Assembly (NCBI GenBank): GCA_045226015.1
Contig: JBGVBY010000001.1
Span: forward strand, 88,456 to 152,455
Origin: UBA2450 sp045226015
Lineage (GTDB): Bacteria > Bacillota_I > Bacilli_A > RFN20 > CAG-826
Length of the DNA: 64,000 bases
Direction of reading: 5' to 3'
Shown here: in pieces, positions 9,597-18,420 of the stretch
Numbering within the stretch: position 1 is the first letter of the stretch
Layout: every line of letters begins with the position of its first letter
The notes under the pieces: generated by a model
Databases searched by the model: none
Seen by the model: the letters and a program-made list of their open reading frames with translations, nothing else
Told to the model about the DNA's origin: nothing
Made by a program: the position numbers and the translations under genes

Positions 9597-9782
9597 TTAT
9601 AGTAGTACGCCTGAGATGATAGCTAAGACGCCGCCGATTAATCCGATTATCGCAATGGCCCAAAACATTTTTCCATAAAATCCACGAAGGTTCTTTGGGG
9701 TTATTTTCAAAGATATGATAACAGTTATAATTGAGGCAACAGATAGTATAGAGCCAACAATAATCAGTAATATCTTAATCAT
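9597..9782 (-). CDS. Small two-helix membrane protein
   Basis: 61 residues, with hydrophobic segments at about 3-25 and 38-60 separated by a basic loop (KITPKNLRGFYGK). There are no conserved motifs. It lies 16 bases after a 37-codon membrane peptide gene and probably shares its transcript. Only a weak ribosome site (GAAGG) is seen, so it may depend on upstream translation. Confidence 0.5.
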   Translation of the reverse strand: MIKILLIIVGSILSVASIITVIISLKITPKNLRGFYGKMFWAIAIIGLIGGVLAIISGVLL

Positions 9783-9798
9783 AGGTGCCCCGCCTTCT

Positions 9799-9912
9799 TT
9801 AAGCTGTAATTAGGCTAATAAATGAATCATATAAGCCTGTTTTTACTAGAACAACTCCAACGATAGTGAACACTAATGCAATAAATGCATAACCTAACAT
9901 TCTCATAAACAT
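9799..9912 (-). CDS. 37-residue membrane peptide
   Basis: A short ORF starting MFMRMLGY and ending in SLITA, with one central hydrophobic helix (AFIALVFTIVGVVLV). The very strong AAGGAGGT site 6 bases before the ATG supports real translation despite the size. It sits between the lipoprotein gene at 9925 and the two-helix membrane protein at 9597. The function is unknown; a single-helix regulator or small membrane toxin is possible. Confidence 0.55.
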   Translation of the reverse strand: MFMRMLGYAFIALVFTIVGVVLVKTGLYDSFISLITA

Positions 9913-9924
9913 ATTGTGACCTCC

Positions 9925-10668
9925 TTATTTACTAATCCAATTGAAACTGGAATCAAAGATGTATCCTTGTTTTACAGTTCCTGTTGGTGTTGATGTGTAT
10001 AAGCCTAGAGATGATTGCCAAAGTGTGATTTTGCCTTCTTTATCAAACACCATTTCACAGTCTTGTCTGAATGTTGATCCAATTCCACCATTCATGCTAG
10101 CAGGTAGTTCAGCAAAGTGATGAGTTTGAATAACAAGTTCTCCGCTTTTGGTTGAGTGATATGTATTTAGATCATTGAATGGACTAATTAAGTTTGCTGA
10201 GGAATTATGAAATTCTTCGTTTTCTTTTTCCATATAGTCTATTAGATACTCATCTACATATAGATATTTCACGCTCATTTGAGCAAATGGCTCATAATGG
10301 TTTAGTGATAACAAGCTATAGAAGTCAGTACCTTGATATAAGTCTTCTCTTCCTTGCTTCTGCCCACTTTCAGAAACATAATAATTAACTTGAATATCTA
10401 ACGATCCGTAGGAATTTAATATCGCTTTTACAGTATCTTCGTTTCCAACGCTATATTTGGTATCTATTGGTGTTGGAATTGAAATTAAGCTCTTTGCTTC
10501 ATCAACAGTAATTGTTTTCGCAGCATATTCATTTAAGTAAATACCGTTATAAGAGAATTCTCCGAAATGATTACCATCAATGAGTGTTGGTTGATCCACT
10601 GATGTTCCACAACTCATCATTGCAAGAACACCGGAAGATAAGAATGTTTTAATAAATACTTTTTTCAT
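9925..10668 (-). CDS. Uncharacterised lipoprotein
   Basis: 247 residues with lipobox MMSC (Cys 20). The mature part has no recognised domain. It includes a segment on oriented strands (DSKEGKI-like, ITLWQSSLGLYTS) typical of beta-rich extracellular proteins. It follows the Ntn-hydrolase gene by 15 bases and precedes the 37-residue peptide by 12, so it belongs to a compact minus-strand operon from about 11776 to 9597. An AGGAGG site precedes the start. Confidence 0.7.
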   Translation of the reverse strand: MKKVFIKTFLSSGVLAMMSCGTSVDQPTLIDGNHFGEFSYNGIYLNEYAAKTITVDEAKSLISIPTPIDTKYSVGNEDTVKAILNSYGSLDIQVNYYVSESGQKQGREDLYQGTDFYSLLSLNHYEPFAQMSVKYLYVDEYLIDYMEKENEEFHNSSANLISPFNDLNTYHSTKSGELVIQTHHFAELPASMNGGIGSTFRQDCEMVFDKEGKITLWQSSLGLYTSTPTGTVKQGYIFDSSFNWISK

Positions 10669-10683
10669 AAAGACAAACCTCCT

Positions 10684-11289
10684 TTATTTCTTGTCGTCTT
10701 TTTCATAAATAATTTCAAATTCTGTTTGTTCGCTATCAGATATAATGATTGGATAGTCCACATAGATATCACTGACAGCACTCGCTTTAATAGCTTTTAA
10801 TATTCTGGTTTTTGGTTCTTCATTTTCGGTGGAGAGAAGACTACCAATTGCTTGATCCTCCCCACTTCCAATCGCGACATAATCATCAACTTCAATGACA
10901 CTAGCGTCAGAACCAATTACGAATAGTTGATCTTTATAAGCAAATATGAATCTTGAATTGATGCTACTGTTTTGTTCATCGAATGATATGAATCCACGTT
11001 GCTTTAATGCGTCATAAATATCAGGCACAATCTTTTGGACAACTAACTCATAATTAATTAGATTTTTATAAGCTTCGTAATCAGTAACGAGACCATCCAT
11101 TAATCTAACAACATTAGCGTCTCTAAGAACTCCAACATGCCCCATTAAACAATGATCAACACCTCGTACTTTCCAAATCTTATAGTTGTTTGGATTCTTT
11201 AATGTGCTCCGTGTTCCTCCTCTGGTAACTTGAGAGTCCGCACCGATATAAACTTTGTTGTTTTGCTTAATTGCTACTATTACACTCAT
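10684..11289 (-). CDS. HslV/proteasome-like Ntn hydrolase
   Basis: 201 residues. After removal of Met1, Ser2 would be the N-terminal nucleophile (SVIVAIK), as in HslV/ClpQ relatives. It is followed by a KVYIGADSQVT stretch that matches the HslV pattern (GGDGQVT). Later AIGSGEDQAIGSLL and the DIYVDYPIIISD end match HslV's IGSGG and final strand. The length is near the family's 175-200. No HslU/ClpX ATPase gene is beside it, and the neighbours are a HEPN-like protein and a lipoprotein. It may be a self-compartmentalised peptidase or a member of the Anbu/BPH-like groups; which one cannot be told here. Confidence 0.7.
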   Translation of the reverse strand: MSVIVAIKQNNKVYIGADSQVTRGGTRSTLKNPNNYKIWKVRGVDHCLMGHVGVLRDANVVRLMDGLVTDYEAYKNLINYELVVQKIVPDIYDALKQRGFISFDEQNSSINSRFIFAYKDQLFVIGSDASVIEVDDYVAIGSGEDQAIGSLLSTENEEPKTRILKAIKASAVSDIYVDYPIIISDSEQTEFEIIYEKDDKK

Positions 11290-11299
11290 ACGTTATCCT

Positions 11300-11776
11300 C
11301 TATTGATAATATTTAGCTTGGTAATACATAGCTTTGGCGACACTTGATTCATTACGAACAACAACATTTCTCACTTTAGACAATATCTGGTTATAACTAG
11401 AGCGTGGGTTAGGCAATTGATTCCATTGATTCTTGTTATGAGCGAGATTGTTTCTATAATCTCTTACGTTCCTTAAATCGTTATAAATGGATTCAAGTTC
11501 GGAATTATTGACTCCACGATGTTTAATTGTGTTAATCAATAGAGTGACACCTCCACTACCTTTGCCAACCAATCTCCCTAAGTAATTATCTAGAGCACGA
11601 TAGTTATCGAAGAACGTAACTTTTTCAGTTTCGTTAACGTATACTTGCCTATACTGAATGTAATTACGCCCCTGAGTGTTAGAATTGTTCTCTTTTTTCT
11701 TATAAACACTAGAGTTGTGATCAGAGTAGCTGCATATCGCACCTACTGCTAATGCGCCTAAAAGTAAACCTAACAT
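11300..11776 (-). CDS. Membrane-anchored HEPN-like small protein
   Basis: 158 residues. The start is chosen at the ATG with AGGAGG 7 bases upstream; an earlier in-frame start at 11830 lacks such a site. An N-terminal Gly/Ala/Leu helix (LGLLLGALAVGAI) precedes a polar linker. The C-terminal helical part (about 60-150) contains RDYRNNLAHN, whose R-N-N-L-A-H fits the RX4-6H motif of HEPN ribonucleases. The part YRALDNYLGRLVG resembles YNQLDNYCKRLAG in the protein at 12514-13398. Its gene precedes the Ntn hydrolase gene by 10 bases. RNase activity is only inferred. Confidence 0.5.
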   Translation of the reverse strand: MLGLLLGALAVGAICSYSDHNSSVYKKKENNSNTQGRNYIQYRQVYVNETEKVTFFDNYRALDNYLGRLVGKGSGGVTLLINTIKHRGVNNSELESIYNDLRNVRDYRNNLAHNKNQWNQLPNPRSSYNQILSKVRNVVVRNESSVAKAMYYQAKYYQ

Positions 11777-11989
11777 AATATTTCCTCCTATAATGTTTGG
11801 CTTGTGATTAAATGTGCATCCTTTAACCACACCATCATTGTATTAAGAAACAAAACAACAACGTGATGGCAAGATTCAAAGGAAAAAAGTTCCTAAAATT
11901 GATATTTTCTTGAATATTTACTTATTTTTAGTTCCTTATGGAGGAACATCTTTTCTTATTTACAAGAACAAGCATTATCCAAAATACAT

Positions 11990-12012
11990 AAAAAAGCCTC
12001 TATGAGGCTTAT
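11990..12012 (-). terminator. Terminator downstream of the GIY-YIG gene
   Basis: Hairpin AAGCCTC / GAGGCTT with a 3-base loop. On the minus strand it is followed by TTTTT. It lies about 30 bases past the stop at 12042 and marks the left end of the accessory island's transcription. Confidence 0.75.
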
Positions 12013-12041
12013 TATTCAGTTTTAATTCTCAAATTAGTTTT

Positions 12042-12338
12042 TTATCTTCTAGAGTTCCAATCTGCTTTGCCTTTTTGTTGGTAATACTTTATAAATATGT
12101 GTTCTATTGCTTCCTTAATTATATAGTTCTTAATTTTTATATATTTGAATTTAAAGATCTTTGTTTCTGTTTCTTGCTCAATCAAACATTTATAAACTTT
12201 ATCTATTTTGGAATCTGTTTTTGATTTTGCCCCACAAAAATTGTCGCTTTTTATAAGATGAGTTTCTAGTCTTGAAACGATATTATCGCTTGATCCAACA
12301 TATCTAACTACATCATTATTATCAATTAACAAATACAA
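12042..12338 (-). CDS. GIY-YIG nuclease-like protein with no good start, possibly decayed
   Basis: 98 residues counted from a TTG. The segment YLYLLIDNN with RYVGSSDNIVSRLETH fits the GIY-YIG core (two Tyr motifs about 10 residues apart, then the Arg and His of the following helix). The homologous sequence begins upstream of the TTG (in-frame SPYLY), yet the frame closes at a TAA about 30 bases higher with no ATG or GTG. Just above, in another frame, lies an ORF remnant (12359-12512). Either a rare start is used or the gene is broken by a frameshift. GIY-YIG domains nick DNA in repair, restriction or mobile introns. Confidence 0.45.
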   Translation of the reverse strand: MYLLIDNNDVVRYVGSSDNIVSRLETHLIKSDNFCGAKSKTDSKIDKVYKCLIEQETETKIFKFKYIKIKNYIIKEAIEHIFIKYYQQKGKADWNSRR

Positions 12339-12358
12339 ATATGGACTATTTTTATCGC

Positions 12359-12512
12359 CTATATTTTAATGTCCTCAGGATTCTTACAATTAAGTTTATA
12401 AACGCTATTTAAAAACGTCGGACTATCGTATTCTAATATGATTACTCTTGCACGTCTAATTAATCTAACATACTTATGTTTTAGACAATCAATGAATAAT
12501 TTTGTACAACAA
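12359..12512 (-). pseudogene. Start-less ORF remnant before the GIY-YIG gene
   Basis: A frame open for about 50 codons, ending at TAG 12359-12361 (reads about LFIDCLKHKYVRLIRRARV and ends NPEDIKI). It has no start codon of its own and runs directly into the start-less GIY-YIG frame in another phase. The two pieces could be the two halves of one gene split by an indel near 12360. No known domain is recognised in this half. Confidence 0.3.
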
Positions 12513-12513
12513 A

Positions 12514-13398
12514 TTAATAGTCCCTCAAATCTTCTCTTGTTAAATAAACTTTATATCCTTGGGTCATTTTTGTAATCAAACTTTTCTTTGGGTTATTTGG
12601 TTCGCAAATAAAATAAAACAAGCCAAACGTAGTCAAACTGTTCTCATTAGTATTTTGAATTACTAAGATAACACTGCCATATAGCGTTCCTTTTGTATTA
12701 AACAGGCATAAAGCGTTTGTATTATATGACACCTTTTTCTTTAAAAGATAAAATTTGGTGCCATAAGGAATTGGCGATCTATTCGTCCAATGCCCTCCTA
12801 AATCGTTTTCAAAAATAAAAAGGCCTGTATGCTGAAAATTATGTGTGAAGTATCTGTCAAAATGCTCATATTCGACAATCGTGTCACAAATATCCTCAAT
12901 CATTTCAACAAAAAAACTCGAACTAACATTATCGTTATACCAATAGCCCGTTGATGAATATGTGAAAAACTTCTTCTCAGGATAACCATTAGGTGGTTCT
13001 GGGTAGTTTCTAAAATTGTTAGCTGGCTTTTGTTGCTGTTGCTGTGGTCTACAATTATTATTTTGATTTGCGCTTTGGTGATGATAGTTAGAATTGTTTT
13101 TATTTTTTAATTGACGAAATTTTTCTCTTACATCATTTTCATTGTCATGTACATAATCAATAAGTGAATCAATAAAAACAACATAGTCAATTGGGGCTTC
13201 TGGCGTATAAAAAGTACCGGAGTGTGAAATAAAATCATTTTTAAACTTTCTTATAGTCTTAAGAACGGAATGCTGTTCATAATCGAGTATTTTTTCGAGC
13301 AAAAATATTCCTGATTCATTATCGCTTAATCCCGCCAATCTTTTACAATAATTATCTAACTGATTGTATTTAGCTCTTAAAATTTCATTATTTTCCAT
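12514..13398 (-). CDS. HEPN-like N-domain protein partnered with a WYL regulator
   Basis: 294 residues. The N-terminal about 95 residues are helical and resemble the protein at 11300-11776 (YNQLDNYCKRLAG); the motif FKNDFISH stands where RX4-6H sits in HEPN, with Lys replacing Arg. A low-complexity Asn/Gln linker (about 105-135, with a run of Gln) leads to a 160-residue C-terminal domain I do not recognise, which opens with PEPPNGYPEKKFFTY. The gene overlaps the WYL regulator by 11 bases, so both are co-translated. The role is unknown; an RNA-targeting effector controlled by the WYL protein is one guess. Confidence 0.6.
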   Translation of the reverse strand: MENNEILRAKYNQLDNYCKRLAGLSDNESGIFLLEKILDYEQHSVLKTIRKFKNDFISHSGTFYTPEAPIDYVVFIDSLIDYVHDNENDVREKFRQLKNKNNSNYHHQSANQNNNCRPQQQQQKPANNFRNYPEPPNGYPEKKFFTYSSTGYWYNDNVSSSFFVEMIEDICDTIVEYEHFDRYFTHNFQHTGLFIFENDLGGHWTNRSPIPYGTKFYLLKKKVSYNTNALCLFNTKGTLYGSVILVIQNTNENSLTTFGLFYFICEPNNPKKSLITKMTQGYKVYLTREDLRDY

Positions 13399-14512
13399 TT
13401 TTGCTTTCTCCCATTTCTTTAGAAATTATTTCTTTTTTATCCATGCCTTCGTAAATCATAAGGGTTCTTTCAATTCTTTTCTTCATTGTGTCATGAAGAG
13501 ACTCTGGCTCTAAAATACATGCATCCCAACCAAATCTAACAAAATAATTAATTGCCTGTATCTCTGTACATTCAAATGTGTACAGGTATTTATCATTCTC
13601 ATCAACTTTATAATATCGAGGCCTCATATATGTTATTCTTCTCAATGTTTCTAATCCTTTATCACTGAATCTGACCACAACTTTTATTACATTGCTAGAC
13701 ATAAACATTGGGGTTTTCTTTATCATCTCTTCTTCGAGAAGTTTTGCTCTTTCTTTAGATATTTTTGCGCCCATGCTACTTAAAATAGATATTTTATTTA
13801 TTCTTGAGATTCTTAAGCAACAAGTTGCATCTTCTTCTGGAGCGTCTTCTCGTATTTCTTTTGAATAGCCAATTAAGTAATTATATGTATTAGTTGGATC
13901 CTGGACTATTTTATATGGGGCAACATAAAACTTGCGTTCGTAAAGTCTATCTCCCGCAACAGTTACTTTTTTATCAATTGTAATCTTTAATCTTCTTTGA
14001 TTAGCAATTGCAGCAGTTATGGTATTAATCGTATCAGCAAAAAAGATTTGTTCTCTTATATAATTTGGTTTAGTGGAATATTCTTCGAAAATAGCTTTTA
14101 AATATTTACCAGCAACACCATCATAATAACTATCTTCGTTAGATTCTTTTAATAGTTCTAAACTCTCTTTATTAATTCTATATTTTCTGCCTTCTCCACT
14201 TTTATATGAATCTTTTTTATCTACAAGGGCTTTTTCAAAAAAGTCTATGTATTTATCTATGATTTTAGAAGAGGAATTATCAGTAAAAATTTTATGTAGC
14301 TCTTCCTTCTTTTCTTCACATCTCAAAGAGATTGAAGCGTCAGATAAATGATAGTAATTAATAAAGACACGATTTAAAAACCCAGAGAAGCTTTCTTCTT
14401 CTTTGGTGTTATAAAAATTATGGATATCTTCTTCTATAACTATCCATGCACTTTCTGAAAGATTAATGTGTTGCTTCCATTCTGTGGCTATTTCATCAAA
14501 CCAGAATCCCAT
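13388..14512 (-). CDS. WYL-domain transcriptional regulator
   Basis: 374 residues. The N-terminal part includes FSGFLNRVFINYY, like ribbon-helix-helix modules found in some WYL proteins. The middle (about 165-240) is a WYL domain: RRLKITIDKK, then RKFYVAPYKIV, then YNYLIGYS and LRISRI. The C-terminal part (about 270-350) matches the WCX extension (VVVRFSDKGLETL ... YLYTFECTEIQAINYFVRFGWDACILEP). WYL proteins sense ligands, probably nucleotides, and often repress or activate phage-defence operons (BrxR, CapW) or assist Cas13d. A GGAGT site precedes the start. It probably regulates its overlapping downstream gene and perhaps the larger island. Confidence 0.85.
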   Translation of the reverse strand: MGFWFDEIATEWKQHINLSESAWIVIEEDIHNFYNTKEEESFSGFLNRVFINYYHLSDASISLRCEEKKEELHKIFTDNSSSKIIDKYIDFFEKALVDKKDSYKSGEGRKYRINKESLELLKESNEDSYYDGVAGKYLKAIFEEYSTKPNYIREQIFFADTINTITAAIANQRRLKITIDKKVTVAGDRLYERKFYVAPYKIVQDPTNTYNYLIGYSKEIREDAPEEDATCCLRISRINKISILSSMGAKISKERAKLLEEEMIKKTPMFMSSNVIKVVVRFSDKGLETLRRITYMRPRYYKVDENDKYLYTFECTEIQAINYFVRFGWDACILEPESLHDTMKKRIERTLMIYEGMDKKEIISKEMGESKNGK

Positions 14513-14644
14513 AAATACTCCTGACTAAATTGTAACACAGGAACAATATTCTTGAAAACTTTCAAATTAATCGCTATTTCAAGAACTAAAACCAAACTAT
14601 ATAAACATTTAAAAAACTTACTGTTTTATGATATACCCAGCCAA

Positions 14645-15358
14645 TTATGCCTTTTTAGTAAACTTACACTTTGGATAATTGGAACATCCGTAGAACGAGC
14701 CACTAGTTCCTTTTCTTAAAACTAGCTGTCCACCACATCTAGGGCAGATGTTTTTATTTAATTCCTTTTGAGTGTTCTTAATATTCTGAACGTGTTCTTT
14801 ATTAGTCATATCACTAGCAGCACTACGGAGTTTGTTATAAATATCGTCCATCTCTTCTGTTGTTAGATGTACCCCATCATCAAAATGTTTGAGGTAGTTT
14901 TTCAAATCATTCAAGTTAATAACGTTTGAACACTTAATCTTTTCTGCGTTATTGTTCGCCATTACTACTAATGAGTTAACAACATATTTCTTTCCGATAA
15001 CTTTACTAATGTGATAACAATGTGACTTGTTTTGTTTTAACGGACTTAAGAATTGATGCTTTTCACCTGTAAAAAGAGTTTGAGTCCACTTCTCTGAATT
15101 CTCATCCCCAAATATCCATCCAATATAATTCTTTGTCTCTATGCAAAAAATACCATTTTCTCTTATTTCTATATGATCTATTTGATGACTCTTGCCATTG
15201 TCATCTACAAGAATGAGATTATTAATTTGTCTATGTTCAACCTTACCAAAAATAAGTGGATTCAACTTTGAATCTACTTTTCTTTCACCTTGCGCTCCAT
15301 GAGCTTTTACACGCATTGGTTTTGTTGCTTTTCTAATGATTTTCTTTACTAGGCCCAT
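14645..15358 (-). CDS. NERD-domain nuclease-like protein with topoisomerase-type zinc finger
   Basis: About 237 residues from ATG 15358; the in-frame TTG at 15370 is less likely. The N-terminal basic segment is followed by a NERD domain (about 25-150): GAQGERKVDSKL, then HQIDHIEIRENGIFCIETKNYIG, with the Asp and E-x-K of a PD-(D/E)XK-like core. The C-terminus is a CPRCGGQLVLRKG ... GCSNYPKCKFT zinc finger of the topoisomerase I type, nearly the same as the fingers ending the adjacent helicase at 15421. The shared finger and position suggest the two act on the same DNA. Confidence 0.85.
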   Translation of the reverse strand: MGLVKKIIRKATKPMRVKAHGAQGERKVDSKLNPLIFGKVEHRQINNLILVDDNGKSHQIDHIEIRENGIFCIETKNYIGWIFGDENSEKWTQTLFTGEKHQFLSPLKQNKSHCYHISKVIGKKYVVNSLVVMANNNAEKIKCSNVINLNDLKNYLKHFDDGVHLTTEEMDDIYNKLRSAASDMTNKEHVQNIKNTQKELNKNICPRCGGQLVLRKGTSGSFYGCSNYPKCKFTKKA

Positions 15359-15420
15359 AATTATATCCAACCTTATAAAAATTATTTTATGCTTCTTTCT
15401 ACTATGCTCTTTTTGAAAAC

Positions 15421-18402
15421 TTACTTAATTCGATACTCTTCTGTATGATTACACCTGGGGTAACTATGGCATCCAAAGAACGCTCCATGTGGTCCTTTTC
15501 TAAAAATCATCAAATCACCACATTCAGGACACCTCTTGTTTCTTGACACCGCCATAAAATCTCCTATTGAATAGTCGCAAAAAGGATAATTAGAACAACC
15601 ATAAAACCTACTTCCATCAGCATCGTTGGTCCTTAGTATCAACCTTCCAGTTTTGCAATATGGGCAACTTATTTCATCATTTCTTTCTTCGCAAGCAAAA
15701 TCAGAGTTTAAAACATAACAATAATCTTTTATTTCTTTTAAGAAAATCGAAGGATTATCTGAATTAGCAATAATATATGTATAGCTTTTTGTTCTAGTTA
15801 AAGCGACATACCAAAGACGTCTTTCTTCAGCATATTCATATTCACTCTTATTGCTTAGTACTAAATCAAGAAGTTCGTCATCTTCCATCTTGTTTGGAAA
15901 TCCAATTCTATTATCGTCAGCGTTAATTATTATCACATAGTCATCTTCTAAACCTTTGGATCCATGAACAGTACTAAATGTAATTTTCATTTGAGGAAAC
16001 AAAACACATCTGACTATTGTTTTGTTCTCATCAGACACTCTATTATCGACAAATGTCCTATTATCTAATGTAATATCATCAATATCCTTATTGTTTCTTC
16101 CAAGGATTAAGACGCTTGCCTTCATATCTTTTTTCGAAATTTCACGTAAAGTATCTAAAAACGCATAGTATTTTTTCTCTTTGTAGTACATAACCTGTAT
16201 AGGATTATCTAAATGCTTAGAAGAATTTATAACTTTATCAAATTGTTCAGGATTCTTTTTTATAAATGGGCCAGCAATATCTTGTAGTTCCTGAGAATTC
16301 CTATGTGTAGATGTAATTTTAGTAATAGCTGAATCACCAAAATATTTAGAAAACTCCAAAAATATATTTAAATCGCATCCAGAAAATCTATATATTGCCT
16401 GCCAGTCATCACCAACGGCAAATAACTTGGAGTTTCCTTGCTTAATCAGTCTTTTTAGAAACTTCATTCTGCTTACAGAAATATCTTGAAATTCATCGAC
16501 GATGATATATTTGTAATTAAACTTTTTGGTCTTATCGAGCCCATCTATTGATTGAAGAATCATATCATCAAAATCAATTTTCTTCTCTTCGACTAAATAT
16601 CCCATGTAGTAATGGTATATGTCTTTCACAATATCTAAAAATAAGTTAGCCCTGTCCATCTCGTATTTATCCACATATGAAGCGTTCTTTAATGTATCAA
16701 AACCTGAGTCATCGCGATAAATAGATTTATACAGACTCAAAAATGTCCTGATTAGATTAATAAACGACTTAAAAGCTCGACTTTCATAAATTGAATTCAG
16801 TGCGTTCATTATTTCATTAGACGAAAGCGGGTGCAATTCAATTCCTCTATCTTTTAATTCTTTTTCTAACTTTTTAAAAATTGTGCCATCGCTAAATTCG
16901 TAAGAATACGTTTCAATGCAGTCTGTTTGATATTTTTTATGTATATCCCTTTTCCACATCATTCCCTGTATGTATTCAAAACCTTTTACTTCGTCAAATT
17001 GGGATGCTTTTCCATCTTTATCGATGCCATAATGCTCATGATAAATTTGGTAATTCTTTAGTCTAAAATCAGGCAGATATTGTCGTCTTTCAAAAGTTGA
17101 AACATCAACTTCATAAGGAGATTCGTATATATAATCAACGCCATTAATAAAGTACCAGTTAGCAATCGCCATTTCTTCAAATGATTTCACCAATTCTTTT
17201 TTTATAGTTTCTCTTGCGTTGTAGTCGTTAGTAAGAGATAAAAGTTGGTCTTTAAGAGTCTGAAAATCAGACTTCTTTAAATCAACATATAAATCGCCTT
17301 CGTTTTTATATTTCTTTTCATGCTTGGTGCTTGATAAATATAATCCATAATATGTGAACACGGTTTGCAGCATGTGAGGTCTATTTTTCATTTCCTTGCT
17401 GAAATACTGCTCAATAATTGCCTTATATTGATCTTCAACCATGAAGGTTTTGTTTTCGGTCTCTTTTAAGATATCAAGGCCAATTTTGTGAAATGTACCA
17501 ACATTTAACTGATTGCTAATTCTCGATATCTTCATCTGTAAATCATCAGCCGACTTCTTAGAGTAAGACAAAAGCAGAATATCACCTGGATTTACATTTT
17601 CCACTTCAATTAAATATTTAATCTTGCCACATATCGTTAATGTCTTACCGCTACCAGCGCCAGCTACAACAAGAACAGAATTCTCATCTGTTAAAACCGA
17701 TTTTCTTTGTTCGGTATCCAAAGAACACCCATTAACATCATCAAATAAAGATAAGTCAATGGCAGAATTTAAATACTCATCATTATGTGTTTTTATCAAG
17801 TCATCAATTGTTGTGTGTTTGTCAAATTGATAATAGTAGTTTTCTTTTCTATCAAATCGATTGAGTATTTCATCGAAACTATTTTTAATTCTTTGTTTTT
17901 GTTTGAGGTCTATGTATTTCCATTTAGAGAAATCAAATAATGCATTATATTCATCAAGAGAATCAAATTCTAAACAGACTTCATCATAATCATTTATAAC
18001 TTTGTTAGCCTCTTCTAAAAACAAAAGATATTGCTTAGCTAGATTTCTATATTTTTTAAGAAGATTTATGACTCTAACACAATCATCTAAATACTTACTT
18101 GTAAGGCAATGCGGGTTGTCTAATATTTTTGAAACATCCCAAATAGCAACAACTGAATTGATATATTCAACCTCTTTGTTATGCTCATCGATTTGTCCAA
18201 CATATTCATTATATCTCGCCTTATCTTTTCTATATTTTTTTGGAGGCAACTGTATCATTTGGTTATATATGGCGATAATGTCTTCGTCAACATCATTATC
18301 GACGGTGTCTAAAAATGCCATATACTTTTCTTTATTTTTGAAATATGGTCTAAAACTATAAACTACCTTTGAATGGAGAGCAATTCTCTTAAATATATTC
18401 AA
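15421..18402 (-). CDS. UvrD/Rep-type (helicase IV-like) helicase with two C-terminal zinc fingers
   Basis: About 993 residues. The start is taken at TTG 18402 because GAGGTGG ends 5 bases upstream; the GTG at 18411 lies inside that site. It is a superfamily 1 helicase: Walker A AGAGSGKT near residue 250, a Q-like motif before it (LDTEQRKSVL), Walker B IIVDEFQD near 635, GDDWQAIYRFSG, then a late VALTRTKS motif. Between them, about 440-460, LPDFRLKNYQIYHEHYGID looks like an inserted nuclease-like segment known from helicase IV relatives. The C-terminus has CPYCKTGRLILR ... CSNYPFC and CPECGDLMIFRKG ... CHSYPRC, two topoisomerase-type fingers. It likely unwinds or processes DNA. It follows the DUF2075 gene closely. 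Confidence 0.85.
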   Translation of the reverse strand: MNIFKRIALHSKVVYSFRPYFKNKEKYMAFLDTVDNDVDEDIIAIYNQMIQLPPKKYRKDKARYNEYVGQIDEHNKEVEYINSVVAIWDVSKILDNPHCLTSKYLDDCVRVINLLKKYRNLAKQYLLFLEEANKVINDYDEVCLEFDSLDEYNALFDFSKWKYIDLKQKQRIKNSFDEILNRFDRKENYYYQFDKHTTIDDLIKTHNDEYLNSAIDLSLFDDVNGCSLDTEQRKSVLTDENSVLVVAGAGSGKTLTICGKIKYLIEVENVNPGDILLLSYSKKSADDLQMKISRISNQLNVGTFHKIGLDILKETENKTFMVEDQYKAIIEQYFSKEMKNRPHMLQTVFTYYGLYLSSTKHEKKYKNEGDLYVDLKKSDFQTLKDQLLSLTNDYNARETIKKELVKSFEEMAIANWYFINGVDYIYESPYEVDVSTFERRQYLPDFRLKNYQIYHEHYGIDKDGKASQFDEVKGFEYIQGMMWKRDIHKKYQTDCIETYSYEFSDGTIFKKLEKELKDRGIELHPLSSNEIMNALNSIYESRAFKSFINLIRTFLSLYKSIYRDDSGFDTLKNASYVDKYEMDRANLFLDIVKDIYHYYMGYLVEEKKIDFDDMILQSIDGLDKTKKFNYKYIIVDEFQDISVSRMKFLKRLIKQGNSKLFAVGDDWQAIYRFSGCDLNIFLEFSKYFGDSAITKITSTHRNSQELQDIAGPFIKKNPEQFDKVINSSKHLDNPIQVMYYKEKKYYAFLDTLREISKKDMKASVLILGRNNKDIDDITLDNRTFVDNRVSDENKTIVRCVLFPQMKITFSTVHGSKGLEDDYVIIINADDNRIGFPNKMEDDELLDLVLSNKSEYEYAEERRLWYVALTRTKSYTYIIANSDNPSIFLKEIKDYCYVLNSDFACEERNDEISCPYCKTGRLILRTNDADGSRFYGCSNYPFCDYSIGDFMAVSRNKRCPECGDLMIFRKGPHGAFFGCHSYPRCNHTEEYRIK

Positions 18403-18420
18403 AAGGACCACCTCATTAAT

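Noticed and set aside
13388..14512. Cas13d-associated WYL locus
   Set aside because: The regulator's layout is similar, but no Cas13 or CRISPR repeats are present in the window.
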